Source: Gallibacter pasteurianus_A (GTDB taxonomy: Bacteria; Bacillota; Clostridia; Peptostreptococcales; Anaerovoracaceae). Taken from it: a DNA stretch of 64,000 nt. The position numbers were made by a program, and so were the translations under genes. The DNA is taken from NCBI GenBank assembly GCA_963596005.1, contig CAVBJF010000002.1:186001-250000 (forward strand), given 5' to 3'. Below are positions 54,180 through 61,198 of the stretch, piece after piece (position 1 is the stretch's first letter; the number at the start of each line of letters is the position of its first letter). The notes under the pieces are model-generated. The model did no database searches. It saw only the letters and a program-made list of their open reading frames with translations, and was not told the DNA's origin.

Positions 54180-54560
54180 ATGTCTAATGTATTAACGTGC
54201 ATTACAAAAAATGAAAATGCGGAAGCTGTTATAAACTATGCAAAAAAATTCACAAATGGTGAAGAAAACAGTTTTTTTGTACTTCTTATCATTTCATACG
54301 AATCATATTATGCAAGTAATGAAAAGATAGAGAATGATGAGAAAAAGGTTAAAGACACAAGCGCACTTGAGAATATAAAAAAAGCAGCATACGAAAATGA
54401 TGCCGATTTTAAGCTGATATATACAAATAATATTCAAAAGAGCGTAGACGAATATATAAAGTCCAAAAAGATAGATACATTAGTCTTTGAGGATAAGGGC
54501 GAATTTAGAGCTTTAGGCTCATTAAAGAATAAGGTAAAAATAGAAGTGGCTAGCTTGTAG
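54180..54560 (+). CDS. Small protein resembling a universal-stress-protein (Usp) domain
   Basis: A 126-residue protein with alternating beta-strands and helices. The first strand NVLTCITKNENAEAVI, the later strand TLVFEDKG and the central charged helix (IENDEKKVKDTSALENI) resemble the Usp/KdpD-like fold, but the ATP-binding G-x2-G-x9-G pattern of classical Usp proteins is not clear. No confident family or function. It may be co-transcribed with hydF. Its last codons and stop lie inside a hairpin that also encodes the end of the convergent deoD gene. Confidence 0.65.
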   Translation: MSNVLTCITKNENAEAVINYAKKFTNGEENSFFVLLIISYESYYASNEKIENDEKKVKDTSALENIKKAAYENDADFKLIYTNNIQKSVDEYIKSKKIDTLVFEDKGEFRALGSLKNKVKIEVASL

Positions 54561-54580
54561 CCACTTCTAATGCTAATTTT
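54541..54580. terminator. Bidirectional terminator encoding two convergent stop codons
   Basis: Perfect 12-bp stem TAGAAGTGGCTA/TAGCCACTTCTA with a 5-nt loop GCTTG (54541-54569). The plus-strand stop (54558-54560) and the minus-strand deoD stop (54550-54552) sit at the stem ends next to the loop. A T5 run follows the stem on the minus strand and a T-rich stretch on the plus strand. Confidence 0.85.
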
Positions 54581-55251
54581 ATCATATCTTCGTTCGCACT
54601 CATGCGTTCATCACTTGTTGCCTTTTCACCTTTTATAAAATGATCTGTAATCGTCAACATAGCAACAGCATTTCTTTTGAAGTGTGCCGCATTCATATAT
54701 AGAGCGGCAGCTTCCATTTCCACACACAAGACATTCATATCAGCCCATGATTTCCACCAATCGCCAAATTCGTAAAAAACATCGCATGATACAACATTAC
54801 CGTATATAATATCTAAATTTTTTTGCTTATTTAAATCATATATTTTTGATATGAGCTCAAAGCTTGCAGATGGCGCATATGATGAGGGCAGAGCAAATGC
54901 GTGATGGTAATTTGAATCCGTAGAAGTAGCAAGTGCGACAACTATATCATTTATTTTTATACTATCATTAAACGAGCCGGCAGTACCTATTCTAATGAGA
55001 TTTTGTACATCATATTCGTTCATAAGCTCATAGCTGTATATTCCCATAGATGGCATACCCATACCTGTTGCCTGCACCGAAACAGGTACGCCCTTGTACC
55101 TGCCTGTATAACCGTAGGCATTTCTGATCCTACTGTAAAGCTTTGCATCTTCAAGAAAATTCTCGGCTATGTATTTTGCACGAAGCGGATCTCCGGGGAG
55201 GAGCACGCTTTCAGCTATTTGACCTTTTTTTGCATCGATATGTATACTCAT
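54550..55251 (-). CDS. deoD: Purine-nucleoside phosphorylase, DeoD type
   Basis: Phosphorolysis of purine nucleosides to base and (deoxy)ribose-1-phosphate in salvage. The 233-residue hexameric type shows SVLLPGDPLRAKYIAE (phosphate-binding), the nucleoside-site segment RIGTAGSFND and VEMEAAALYMNA near the active site, with the catalytic aspartate in the ITDHF stretch. ATG at 55251 has AAAGGAA upstream on the minus strand and its own promoter overlapping the rpsT terminator. It overlaps the convergent Usp-like gene by 11 nt. Confidence 0.95.
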   Translation of the reverse strand: MSIHIDAKKGQIAESVLLPGDPLRAKYIAENFLEDAKLYSRIRNAYGYTGRYKGVPVSVQATGMGMPSMGIYSYELMNEYDVQNLIRIGTAGSFNDSIKINDIVVALATSTDSNYHHAFALPSSYAPSASFELISKIYDLNKQKNLDIIYGNVVSCDVFYEFGDWWKSWADMNVLCVEMEAAALYMNAAHFKRNAVAMLTITDHFIKGEKATSDERMSANEDMIKLALEVATS

Positions 55252-55274
55252 AGAATATTCCTTTCTTTTTTATC

Positions 55275-55303
55275 ATTATACTAAAAAAACCGACCTGAGA
55301 CAA
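55275..55303 (-). promoter_or_regulatory. Promoter of deoD, overlapping the rpsT terminator
   Basis: Minus-strand TTGTCT (55298-55303), 17-bp spacer and perfect TATAAT (55275-55280). The spacer runs through the 3' arm and T-run of the terminator, so terminator and promoter share sequence. Confidence 0.55.
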
Positions 55304-55315
55304 ACGTCGGTTTTT
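55283..55315 (-). terminator. Intrinsic terminator of rpsT
   Basis: Minus-strand stem CCGAC/GTCGG extended by A5/T5 pairing, 11-nt loop, followed by a T7 run. It is 40 nt beyond the rpsT stop. The A-run on the other side makes it partly symmetrical. Confidence 0.82.
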
Positions 55316-55355
55316 CTGATGTATTTAACTTATACATATGTGGGGACGGATGAGA

Positions 55356-55622
55356 TTAAGCATTAGCTTTGTTGAATCTCTGGTTTAGTCTTGAAACCTT
55401 TCTTGAAGCGGTATTCTTGTGGAAAACTCCCTTAGCAGCTGCCTGCATAAGCTTCTTTTCGGCAAGAACAAGCTTTTCCTTTGCAAGAGTCATATCGTTA
55501 GCTTCGATAGCCTGATCAAACTCCTTTAGAGTTTGTTTGACATGATTTTTAACTCTTTTGTTTCTTGCAGTTTTGTTTTCAATAACTTTGATTCTTTTCT
55601 TTGCGGATTTAATATTTGCCAT
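55356..55622 (-). CDS. rpsT: Small ribosomal subunit protein bS20
   Basis: An 88-residue, very basic helical protein that binds 16S rRNA in the 30S body. It begins MANIKSAKKRIKVIE and contains the conserved AAAKGVFHKNTASRKVSRL segment. A GGGGTG ribosome site precedes its ATG on the minus strand. The gene is divergent from lepA, the usual neighbourhood of rpsT in Firmicutes, and has its own promoter and terminator. Confidence 0.97.
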   Translation of the reverse strand: MANIKSAKKRIKVIENKTARNKRVKNHVKQTLKEFDQAIEANDMTLAKEKLVLAEKKLMQAAAKGVFHKNTASRKVSRLNQRFNKANA

Positions 55623-55680
55623 TTAATTTCACCCCACTTTTCCTGATTTTTATTAAATAAATAATAAACTCGCAAGCTGT

Positions 55681-55709
55681 ATTATATAATAGTTTTCAAT
55701 TGAAATCAA
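55681..55709 (-). promoter_or_regulatory. Promoter of rpsT
   Basis: Minus-strand TTGATT (55704-55709), 17-bp spacer and perfect TATAAT (55681-55686). Its -35 overlaps by 2 bp the -35 of the lepA promoter on the other strand. Confidence 0.72.
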
Positions 55710-55728
55710 GAGGATTTTAATGTAAAAT
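55700..55728 (+). promoter_or_regulatory. Promoter of lepA-hemW
   Basis: TTGAAA at 55700-55705, 17-bp spacer, TAAAAT at 55723-55728, giving a leader of about 35 nt before lepA. It is divergent from and overlaps the rpsT promoter. Confidence 0.65.
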
Positions 55729-55768
55729 ATGAGTTGGAATTTTTACAATTATATATAAAGAGGACAAT

Positions 55769-57580
55769 ATGAATTCATACCAATCAAAAATACGAAATTT
55801 TAGCATTATAGCACATATAGATCACGGCAAATCGACGCTTGCCGATAGGATTTTGGAAAAGACAGGCTGCGTAGCCAAAAGAGATATGAAGGAGCAATTC
55901 CTTGATAATATGGATCTCGAACGAGAGCGAGGCATAACGATAAAATTGCAGACTACAAGGCTTTCATATAAGGCAAATGATGGCGAGGAATATATATTTA
56001 ATTTGATAGATACTCCGGGCCATGTCGATTTTACATATGAGGTTTCAAGATCTCTTGCGGCATGCGAGGGTGCTGTTTTAGTTGTGGATGCGACGCAAGG
56101 AGTGGAGGCACAGACTCTTGGAAATGTATATTTGGCATTAGACGAAGATTTAGAAATTTTACCATGCTTAAATAAAATAGATTTGCCGAGCTCAAGACCT
56201 GAGGAAGTAAAAAAGGAAATCGAAGATGTCATAGGCATAGAAGCCGATGAAGCACCTCTTGTTTCTGCAAAAGAAGGGATAGGTATAGAAGAGCTGCTCG
56301 AGATGATTGTCAAGAAAATACCTGCACCGACAGGTGATGCAGACGGCAAATTAAAGGCACTTATTTTTGATTCATATTATGACAATTATAAAGGCGTTGT
56401 AATATATACAAGGATATTTGACGGCAGGGTTAAGGCAGGCGACATCATAAGGCTTATGAATACAGGAAAAAAATACGAGGTAACCGAAGTAGGCACATAT
56501 TCTCCTTCGCCTGTTCCGTGCGATGAGCTAAAGGCCGGCGAAGTAGGATATATTTCCGCAAGTATAAAACAGGTTAGAGATGCGAGAGTAGGCGATACGG
56601 TTACGCTTGATGAAGATCCTACTAAAGAGCCTCTTCCGGGATATAAAAAGGCACAGTCAATGGTTTACTGCGGTATATATCCGGCAGATGGCGAAAAATA
56701 TGAAAATGTAAAGGATGCACTTGAAAAGCTTCAAGTAAACGATGCGGCATTTAATTTTGAACCCGAAACCTCGCAAGCACTCGGCTTTGGTTTTAGATGT
56801 GGATTTTTAGGGCTTTTGCATATGGAAATCATAGTTGAAAGACTCGAAAGAGAATTCAACCTGAAGGTCATTACTACTTCTCCAAGCGTAATCTACAAGG
56901 TTATAAAAAATGATGGTACAGAGCTTATGGTACAAAATCCAAGCAATATGCCGGATCCTGTGATGATAAAGCAAATAGAGGAGCCTATAGTAAAGGCTGA
57001 TATTATGATTCCTAAGGATTATGTAGGAAACATCATGGAGCTTTGTCAGGAACGCAGAGGCAAAATGCTCCATATGGAATACATTACCGAAAACAGAGTG
57101 CAATTGCATTATGAGATGCCGTTAAACGAAGTCATATACGACTTTTTTGACGCGCTTAAATCAAAGACGAGAGGCTATGGCTCACTGGATTATGAATTTG
57201 TGCGTTATCAACCGTCTAAGCTTGTAAAATTGGATGTACTCTTAAACAAGGAGCTTGTAGATGCGTTTTCTATGATCGTTCACGAATCAAAGGCTGTCGC
57301 AAGGGGTAGATTTGTATGCGAAAAGCTAAAGGAAGTCATCCCTATGCACCAATTTGAAGTACCTATCCAGGCGGCTATAGGGCAAAAGGTTATAGCCAGA
57401 ACAACTGTAAGAGCGTACAGAAAAGATGTAATAGCAAAATGTTATGGCGGAGATATTTCTCGTAAAAAGAAGCTTTTAGAAAAGCAAAAAGAAGGCAAGA
57501 AGAGGATGCGTCAGTTTGGTAAGGTTGAGGTGCCTCAAGAGGCGTTTACTGCTGTTTTGAAATATGATGACAACAAATAA
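55769..57580 (+). CDS. lepA: Elongation factor 4 (LepA)
   Basis: Ribosomal GTPase that acts in back-translocation or, by other accounts, 30S assembly and initiation. G1 AHIDHGKST is near 15-23, the switch RERGITIKLQT follows, then DTPGHVDF and NKIDLPSS. Domains II, III and V and the LepA-specific C-terminal domain (around SYDYELVRYQPS-like YGSLDYEFVRYQPSKL and QFGKVEVPQEAF) complete 603 residues. ATG follows AAAGAGGACAAT. hemW overlaps its last 17 nt. In many Firmicutes lepA-hemW precede hrcA-grpE-dnaK; that block is absent here. Confidence 0.97.
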   Translation: MNSYQSKIRNFSIIAHIDHGKSTLADRILEKTGCVAKRDMKEQFLDNMDLERERGITIKLQTTRLSYKANDGEEYIFNLIDTPGHVDFTYEVSRSLAACEGAVLVVDATQGVEAQTLGNVYLALDEDLEILPCLNKIDLPSSRPEEVKKEIEDVIGIEADEAPLVSAKEGIGIEELLEMIVKKIPAPTGDADGKLKALIFDSYYDNYKGVVIYTRIFDGRVKAGDIIRLMNTGKKYEVTEVGTYSPSPVPCDELKAGEVGYISASIKQVRDARVGDTVTLDEDPTKEPLPGYKKAQSMVYCGIYPADGEKYENVKDALEKLQVNDAAFNFEPETSQALGFGFRCGFLGLLHMEIIVERLEREFNLKVITTSPSVIYKVIKNDGTELMVQNPSNMPDPVMIKQIEEPIVKADIMIPKDYVGNIMELCQERRGKMLHMEYITENRVQLHYEMPLNEVIYDFFDALKSKTRGYGSLDYEFVRYQPSKLVKLDVLLNKELVDAFSMIVHESKAVARGRFVCEKLKEVIPMHQFEVPIQAAIGQKVIARTTVRAYRKDVIAKCYGGDISRKKKLLEKQKEGKKRMRQFGKVEVPQEAFTAVLKYDDNK

Positions 57581-58670
57581 TAAAGTCGGGATTTATATAC
57601 ACATACCGTTTTGTAAAAAAAAGTGCAATTACTGCGGATTTTACTCACATCAAGCGTCAGGTAGTGAGATAGATGAGTACATTTCACTCTTGATGGCAGA
57701 AATAGAGCAAAAGGGGAAGCTTTATGGTGCAAAAAAGGAAGCAGATACGATATTTATTGGCGGTGGTACGCCGTCTGTTTTAAGACCCGAGCAGATAAAA
57801 GAAATTTTTAATGCTCTAAATAAAACATTTAATATATCTAAAGGTGCCGAAATAACGATAGAGGTAAATCCAAATTCCATATCTGAGGAAAAGCTGGAGG
57901 CGTATAAAGCATGTAAAATCAACAGACTTAGTATTGGAGCCCAGAGTTTTAATGATAACCTTTTGAAGACGCTTGGCAGACTTCATAAGAGAAGTGATAT
58001 AAAAAAGGCTTTTACGCTCGCACGGGGGCAAGGCTTTAATAATATAAACATAGACTTGATGTTTGGTATTCCAAATCAAACTATAAAAGATTGGGAGGAA
58101 GCTTTAAATCGAGCTATCAAGCTAAATCCCGAACATATCTCGTGTTACAGCTTGCAAATAGAGGAAAATACGCCATTTTATGAGGAATATAAATATGACA
58201 GGCTGTCCATTCCGCAAAATGACATAACAGAGCAGATGTATATGCTTGCGATAGAAAGTCTACATGATGCAGGATATATACAGTATGAAATATCAAATTT
58301 TGCGAAAAAGGGTATGGAATGCAGGCACAATTTAAAGTATTGGCAAATGGCGGATTTTATAGGTATAGGAGAGTCTGCATGCGGATATATTGACGGCTAC
58401 AGATATGAAAATTATAAAGGTAGCGATAAAGAATCAAAAAACGAAGCGATGAGTATCTTTTGCTTTACTGCACTCAGACTTACAAAAGGGCTTGACACAG
58501 CAGAATTTGAGGAGCGCTTTGGGATTAGCATATATGACGCTTTCCCGGAAATAAACGAAGTGATTACACAGTACGGTGACAGAGGATATATAGTTGTAGA
58601 CAATAATTTTATTAAGTTAACTACGCAGGGGTTTCTTCATTCAAATGAGATAATGTGTGAATTTGTATAA
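57564..58670 (+). CDS. hemW: Radical SAM heme chaperone HemW
   Basis: Radical SAM protein of the HemN superfamily that binds heme for delivery to membrane proteins; it lacks true coproporphyrinogen dehydrogenase activity in characterised cases. The motif CKKKCNYC is at 17-24, without the fourth cysteine (CxxxCxxCxC) of HemN: the residue after C24 is G-F. GGGTPS follows as the SAM strand. Length 368. Start candidates are ATG 57564 or ATG 57567, both inside lepA, so expression is coupled. A second HemN-superfamily protein, HemZ, lies at 3292. Confidence 0.92.
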   Translation: MMTTNNKVGIYIHIPFCKKKCNYCGFYSHQASGSEIDEYISLLMAEIEQKGKLYGAKKEADTIFIGGGTPSVLRPEQIKEIFNALNKTFNISKGAEITIEVNPNSISEEKLEAYKACKINRLSIGAQSFNDNLLKTLGRLHKRSDIKKAFTLARGQGFNNINIDLMFGIPNQTIKDWEEALNRAIKLNPEHISCYSLQIEENTPFYEEYKYDRLSIPQNDITEQMYMLAIESLHDAGYIQYEISNFAKKGMECRHNLKYWQMADFIGIGESACGYIDGYRYENYKGSDKESKNEAMSIFCFTALRLTKGLDTAEFEERFGISIYDAFPEINEVITQYGDRGYIVVDNNFIKLTTQGFLHSNEIMCEFV

Positions 58671-58725
58671 TTACGAATATAATTATGAAATTTTAGATAT
58701 TTTTATAAAAGAGTAGAATATAGGT

Positions 58726-60231
58726 ATGAGTATGAAAACAAAAAAATACATAATGACTTTAGACCAAGGAACTACAAGCTCAAGGTGCATTCTATATGAT
58801 AAAAAGGGCAACATCATAAGCAGTGCACAAAAGGAGTTTAAGCAAATTTATCCGCAAAACGGTTGGGTTGAACACGATTCGATGGAGATTTGGTCTATAC
58901 AAATCGGAGTTGCGCAGGAAGCTCTATATAAAAAAAATTACACCTATGAAAATATAGAGGCGATAGGCATCACTAATCAACGAGAAACGACTATTGTTTG
59001 GGATAAAAACACAGGTATGCCAATATATAATGCAATTGTTTGGCAATGTCGAAGGACAGCTGAGTATTGCGAAAAGCTAAAAAAGGATGGCGTATCCGAT
59101 ATGATTAGGGAAAAAACAGGTCTTTTAATAGATCCGTATTTTTCTGCTACAAAGTTGAGATGGATCCTGGAAAATGTCGACGGAGCAAGAAAACGAGCCG
59201 AAAAGGGGGAGCTACTCTTTGGTACGATAGAAACCTGGCTTGTGTGGAAAATGACAAACGGCAAAGTGCATGTTACGGATTATACAAATGCCGCAAGGAC
59301 GATGATGTTTAACATAAACACTCTTAAGTGGGATGAGGAAATCTTAAACTTACTCGGCATTCCGGAAAGTATGCTTCCTGAGGTTAAAACATCATCTGAA
59401 ATATATGGATATACAGATAAAAATATTTTCGCTGGAGAAATCCCTATCGCTGGCATGGCAGGAGATCAACAGGCGTCACTGTTTGGGCTTGCATGCTTTG
59501 AAAAAGACGATTGCAAAATGACATATGGCACGGGTGGATTCATGCTGATGAACACAGGCAATAAGCCCGTTAAAAGCAAAAACGGACTTCTGACAACAAT
59601 CGCATGGGGGATCGGAGATACTGTAAATTACGCACTCGAGGGCTCTGTCTTTATAGCGGGCGCGGCTATACAGTGGCTAAGAGATGAGATGGGACTTATT
59701 AAGAAAGCATCCGAAACAGAAAAGCACGCACAGCTTGTTGAGGACACCGACGGCGTCTATTTCATTCCTGCATTTACAGGGCTTGGAGCACCATATTGGG
59801 ATCCATATGCAAGAGGCAGTATATTTGGTCTTACAAGGAATTCAAATAAAAATCATATCATAAGAGCTGTATTGGAGTCGCTCGGGTATCAAACATGCGC
59901 CTTAGCAAATGCGATGGCATCAGACTGCAATACTTCGCTAAAAAGCATAAAGGTTGACGGTGGAGCAGCTGCAAATAACTTCATCCTGCAATTTCAGGCA
60001 GATATCTCAAATTGTGATGTGGTAAGATCCAAAACGCTCGAAAGCACATCTCTTGGAGCCGCGTACCTTGCAGGACTTGCGGTCGGTTATTGGAAAGATT
60101 TGGATGACATAAGAGAGAATTTTGGAATAGACAAGAGATTTATGCCAACGATGAGCGATGAAAAAAGAGAACGACACATAAAGGATTGGAATAAGGCAAT
60201 AAAAGCTACAATTTCGTTTGACGGGCATTGA
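58726..60231 (+). CDS. glpK: Glycerol kinase
   Basis: Phosphorylates glycerol to glycerol-3-phosphate. FGGY-family kinase of 501 residues: N-terminal phosphate-1 motif LDQGTTSSR at about 11-19, the substrate region GITNQRETT and WQCRRT, and the C-terminal ATP-site segment VDGGAAANNF with GAAYLAGLA. In Firmicutes a histidine around residue 230 is phosphorylated by the PTS; no matching H was identified here with confidence. Either ATG 58726 or ATG 58732 may be used; the weak AGGT site suits the second. No glycerol facilitator or GlpD gene is adjacent. The rplU promoter begins within its 3' end. Confidence 0.95.
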   Translation: MSMKTKKYIMTLDQGTTSSRCILYDKKGNIISSAQKEFKQIYPQNGWVEHDSMEIWSIQIGVAQEALYKKNYTYENIEAIGITNQRETTIVWDKNTGMPIYNAIVWQCRRTAEYCEKLKKDGVSDMIREKTGLLIDPYFSATKLRWILENVDGARKRAEKGELLFGTIETWLVWKMTNGKVHVTDYTNAARTMMFNINTLKWDEEILNLLGIPESMLPEVKTSSEIYGYTDKNIFAGEIPIAGMAGDQQASLFGLACFEKDDCKMTYGTGGFMLMNTGNKPVKSKNGLLTTIAWGIGDTVNYALEGSVFIAGAAIQWLRDEMGLIKKASETEKHAQLVEDTDGVYFIPAFTGLGAPYWDPYARGSIFGLTRNSNKNHIIRAVLESLGYQTCALANAMASDCNTSLKSIKVDGGAAANNFILQFQADISNCDVVRSKTLESTSLGAAYLAGLAVGYWKDLDDIRENFGIDKRFMPTMSDEKRERHIKDWNKAIKATISFDGH

Positions 60232-60246
60232 TTTTTGTGATATTAT
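60218..60246 (+). promoter_or_regulatory. Promoter of rplU-rpmA inside the glpK 3' end
   Basis: TTGACG at 60218-60223 (inside the last glpK codons), 17-bp spacer across the glpK stop and TATTAT at 60241-60246. Start near 60253 gives a leader of about 88 nt. Confidence 0.75.
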
Positions 60247-60252
60247 GTATGT

Positions 60253-60340
60253 CTGTAAGCCGCACAGAATAGGTTATGTAAAATTTTTAAGAAAAAAATT
60301 ACCTATAATGGCGAGACTGGTACGAGGAGGGAATTAAATA
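60253..60340 (+). promoter_or_regulatory. Structured leader of rplU, candidate L21 leader
   Basis: Contains a stem-loop 60269-60306 with closing ATAGGT/ACCTAT and an AT-rich inner stem (AATTTTT/AAAAATT), followed by ACTGGTACGAGGAGGG leading into the ribosome site. The position and the sequence close to the SD resemble ribosomal protein leaders upstream of rplU in Firmicutes (L21 leader), through which L21 may repress its own operon. Assignment is by position and partial resemblance only. Confidence 0.5.
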
Positions 60341-60835
60341 ATGTACGCAGTAATTGAAACAGGTGGAAAACAGTACAGAGTACAAAACGGTGATGTTATC
60401 GTTATAGAAAAGCTCAATGTTGAAGCCGGCAAAAAGGTAACATTTGACAAGGTTTTGATGTTAGGTGACGGCAAGGATCTAAAAATAGGAAAGCCTTACC
60501 TGGATGAAACAGTTGAAGGAAAAGTAATTGAAAATGGCAAGGGTAAAAAGGTTGTTATTTTCAAATACAAGGCAAAGAAAGACTACAGAAAGAAGCAAGG
60601 TCACAGACAGCCTTATACAAAGGTAGAGATAACAGCTGTAGGCGGAAGTACTTCAAAGCCTAAGGCAGAAGTAAAATCAGAAGCAAAACCGGAAGTAAAA
60701 AAGGAAACTAAGACAGTTTCAATGTCTATGAAAAAAGACGAGTTGCTTGCTTTTGCAGAGGAACACGGCATCAAAGTTGATGCAAAGGCTACAAAGCAGG
60801 TTATAGTAGATACAATTAAAGAAAATTTGAAATAA
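60341..60835 (+). CDS. rplU: Large ribosomal subunit protein bL21 with C-terminal HeH/SAP-like extension
   Basis: Residues 1-100 are a complete bL21, a 23S-rRNA-binding protein of the 50S subunit (MYAVIETGGKQYRV at the start, KDYRKKQGHRQPYTKVEI at the end of the core). Bacterial bL21 normally ends at about 103 residues; this one has 164. Residues 101-127 form a Lys/Glu/Pro linker (KPKAEVKSEAKPEVKK) and 130-164 a helical DELLAFAEEHGIKVDAKATK segment typical of HeH/LEM or SAP-type mini-domains that bind nucleic acid. The frame is continuous. AGGAGGG precedes ATG 60341. rpmA follows 27 nt later with no prp/ysxB gene in between. Confidence 0.93.
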   Translation: MYAVIETGGKQYRVQNGDVIVIEKLNVEAGKKVTFDKVLMLGDGKDLKIGKPYLDETVEGKVIENGKGKKVVIFKYKAKKDYRKKQGHRQPYTKVEITAVGGSTSKPKAEVKSEAKPEVKKETKTVSMSMKKDELLAFAEEHGIKVDAKATKQVIVDTIKENLK

Positions 60836-60862
60836 TTACCTTAACATAAAGGAGGTGTAATC

Positions 60863-61123
60863 ATGGCAAGTAAAAAAGGTGTAGGAAGTTCCAAGAACGG
60901 TCGAGATAGTGAAAGTAAACGTCTGGGAGTCAAGAGAGGTGACGGACAGTATGTAAGTGCAGGAAGCATCCTTGTAAGACAGAGGGGAACTAAAATTCAT
61001 CCCGGCAACAATGTTGGCAGAGGTGGAGATGATACATTATTTGCTAAGATTGACGGCGCAGTAAAATTTGAAAGAGCAGGAAAGACTAAAAAGCAAGTAA
61101 GCGTATATCCAAAAGAAGCATAA
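60863..61123 (+). CDS. rpmA: Large ribosomal subunit protein bL27
   Basis: An 86-residue 50S protein whose N-terminal tail reaches the peptidyl-transferase centre. It begins MASKKGVGSSKNGRDSE, i.e. directly with the mature tail. Many Firmicute bL27 proteins carry an extra leader of about nine residues (ending FFA) removed by the cysteine protease Prp; that leader is absent here, and so is the prp gene normally lying between rplU and rpmA. AAAGGAGGTG lies 6-7 nt before ATG 60863. A hairpin terminator or attenuator follows. Confidence 0.97.
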   Translation: MASKKGVGSSKNGRDSESKRLGVKRGDGQYVSAGSILVRQRGTKIHPGNNVGRGGDDTLFAKIDGAVKFERAGKTKKQVSVYPKEA

Positions 61124-61130
61124 TTACAAT

Positions 61131-61158
61131 CAGCCCCTAATCATAGGGGCTGTATTTA
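61131..61158 (+). terminator. Hairpin between rpmA and obgE
   Basis: Perfect 9-bp GC-rich stem CAGCCCCTA/TAGGGGCTG with a 4-nt loop, followed only by TATTTAT. The weak T-tract suggests partial termination, lowering obgE relative to the ribosomal protein genes. Confidence 0.7.
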
Positions 61159-61198
61159 TGTCTGTAAAAAAATATCCAAAGATATCGGGAGAGAGTAT

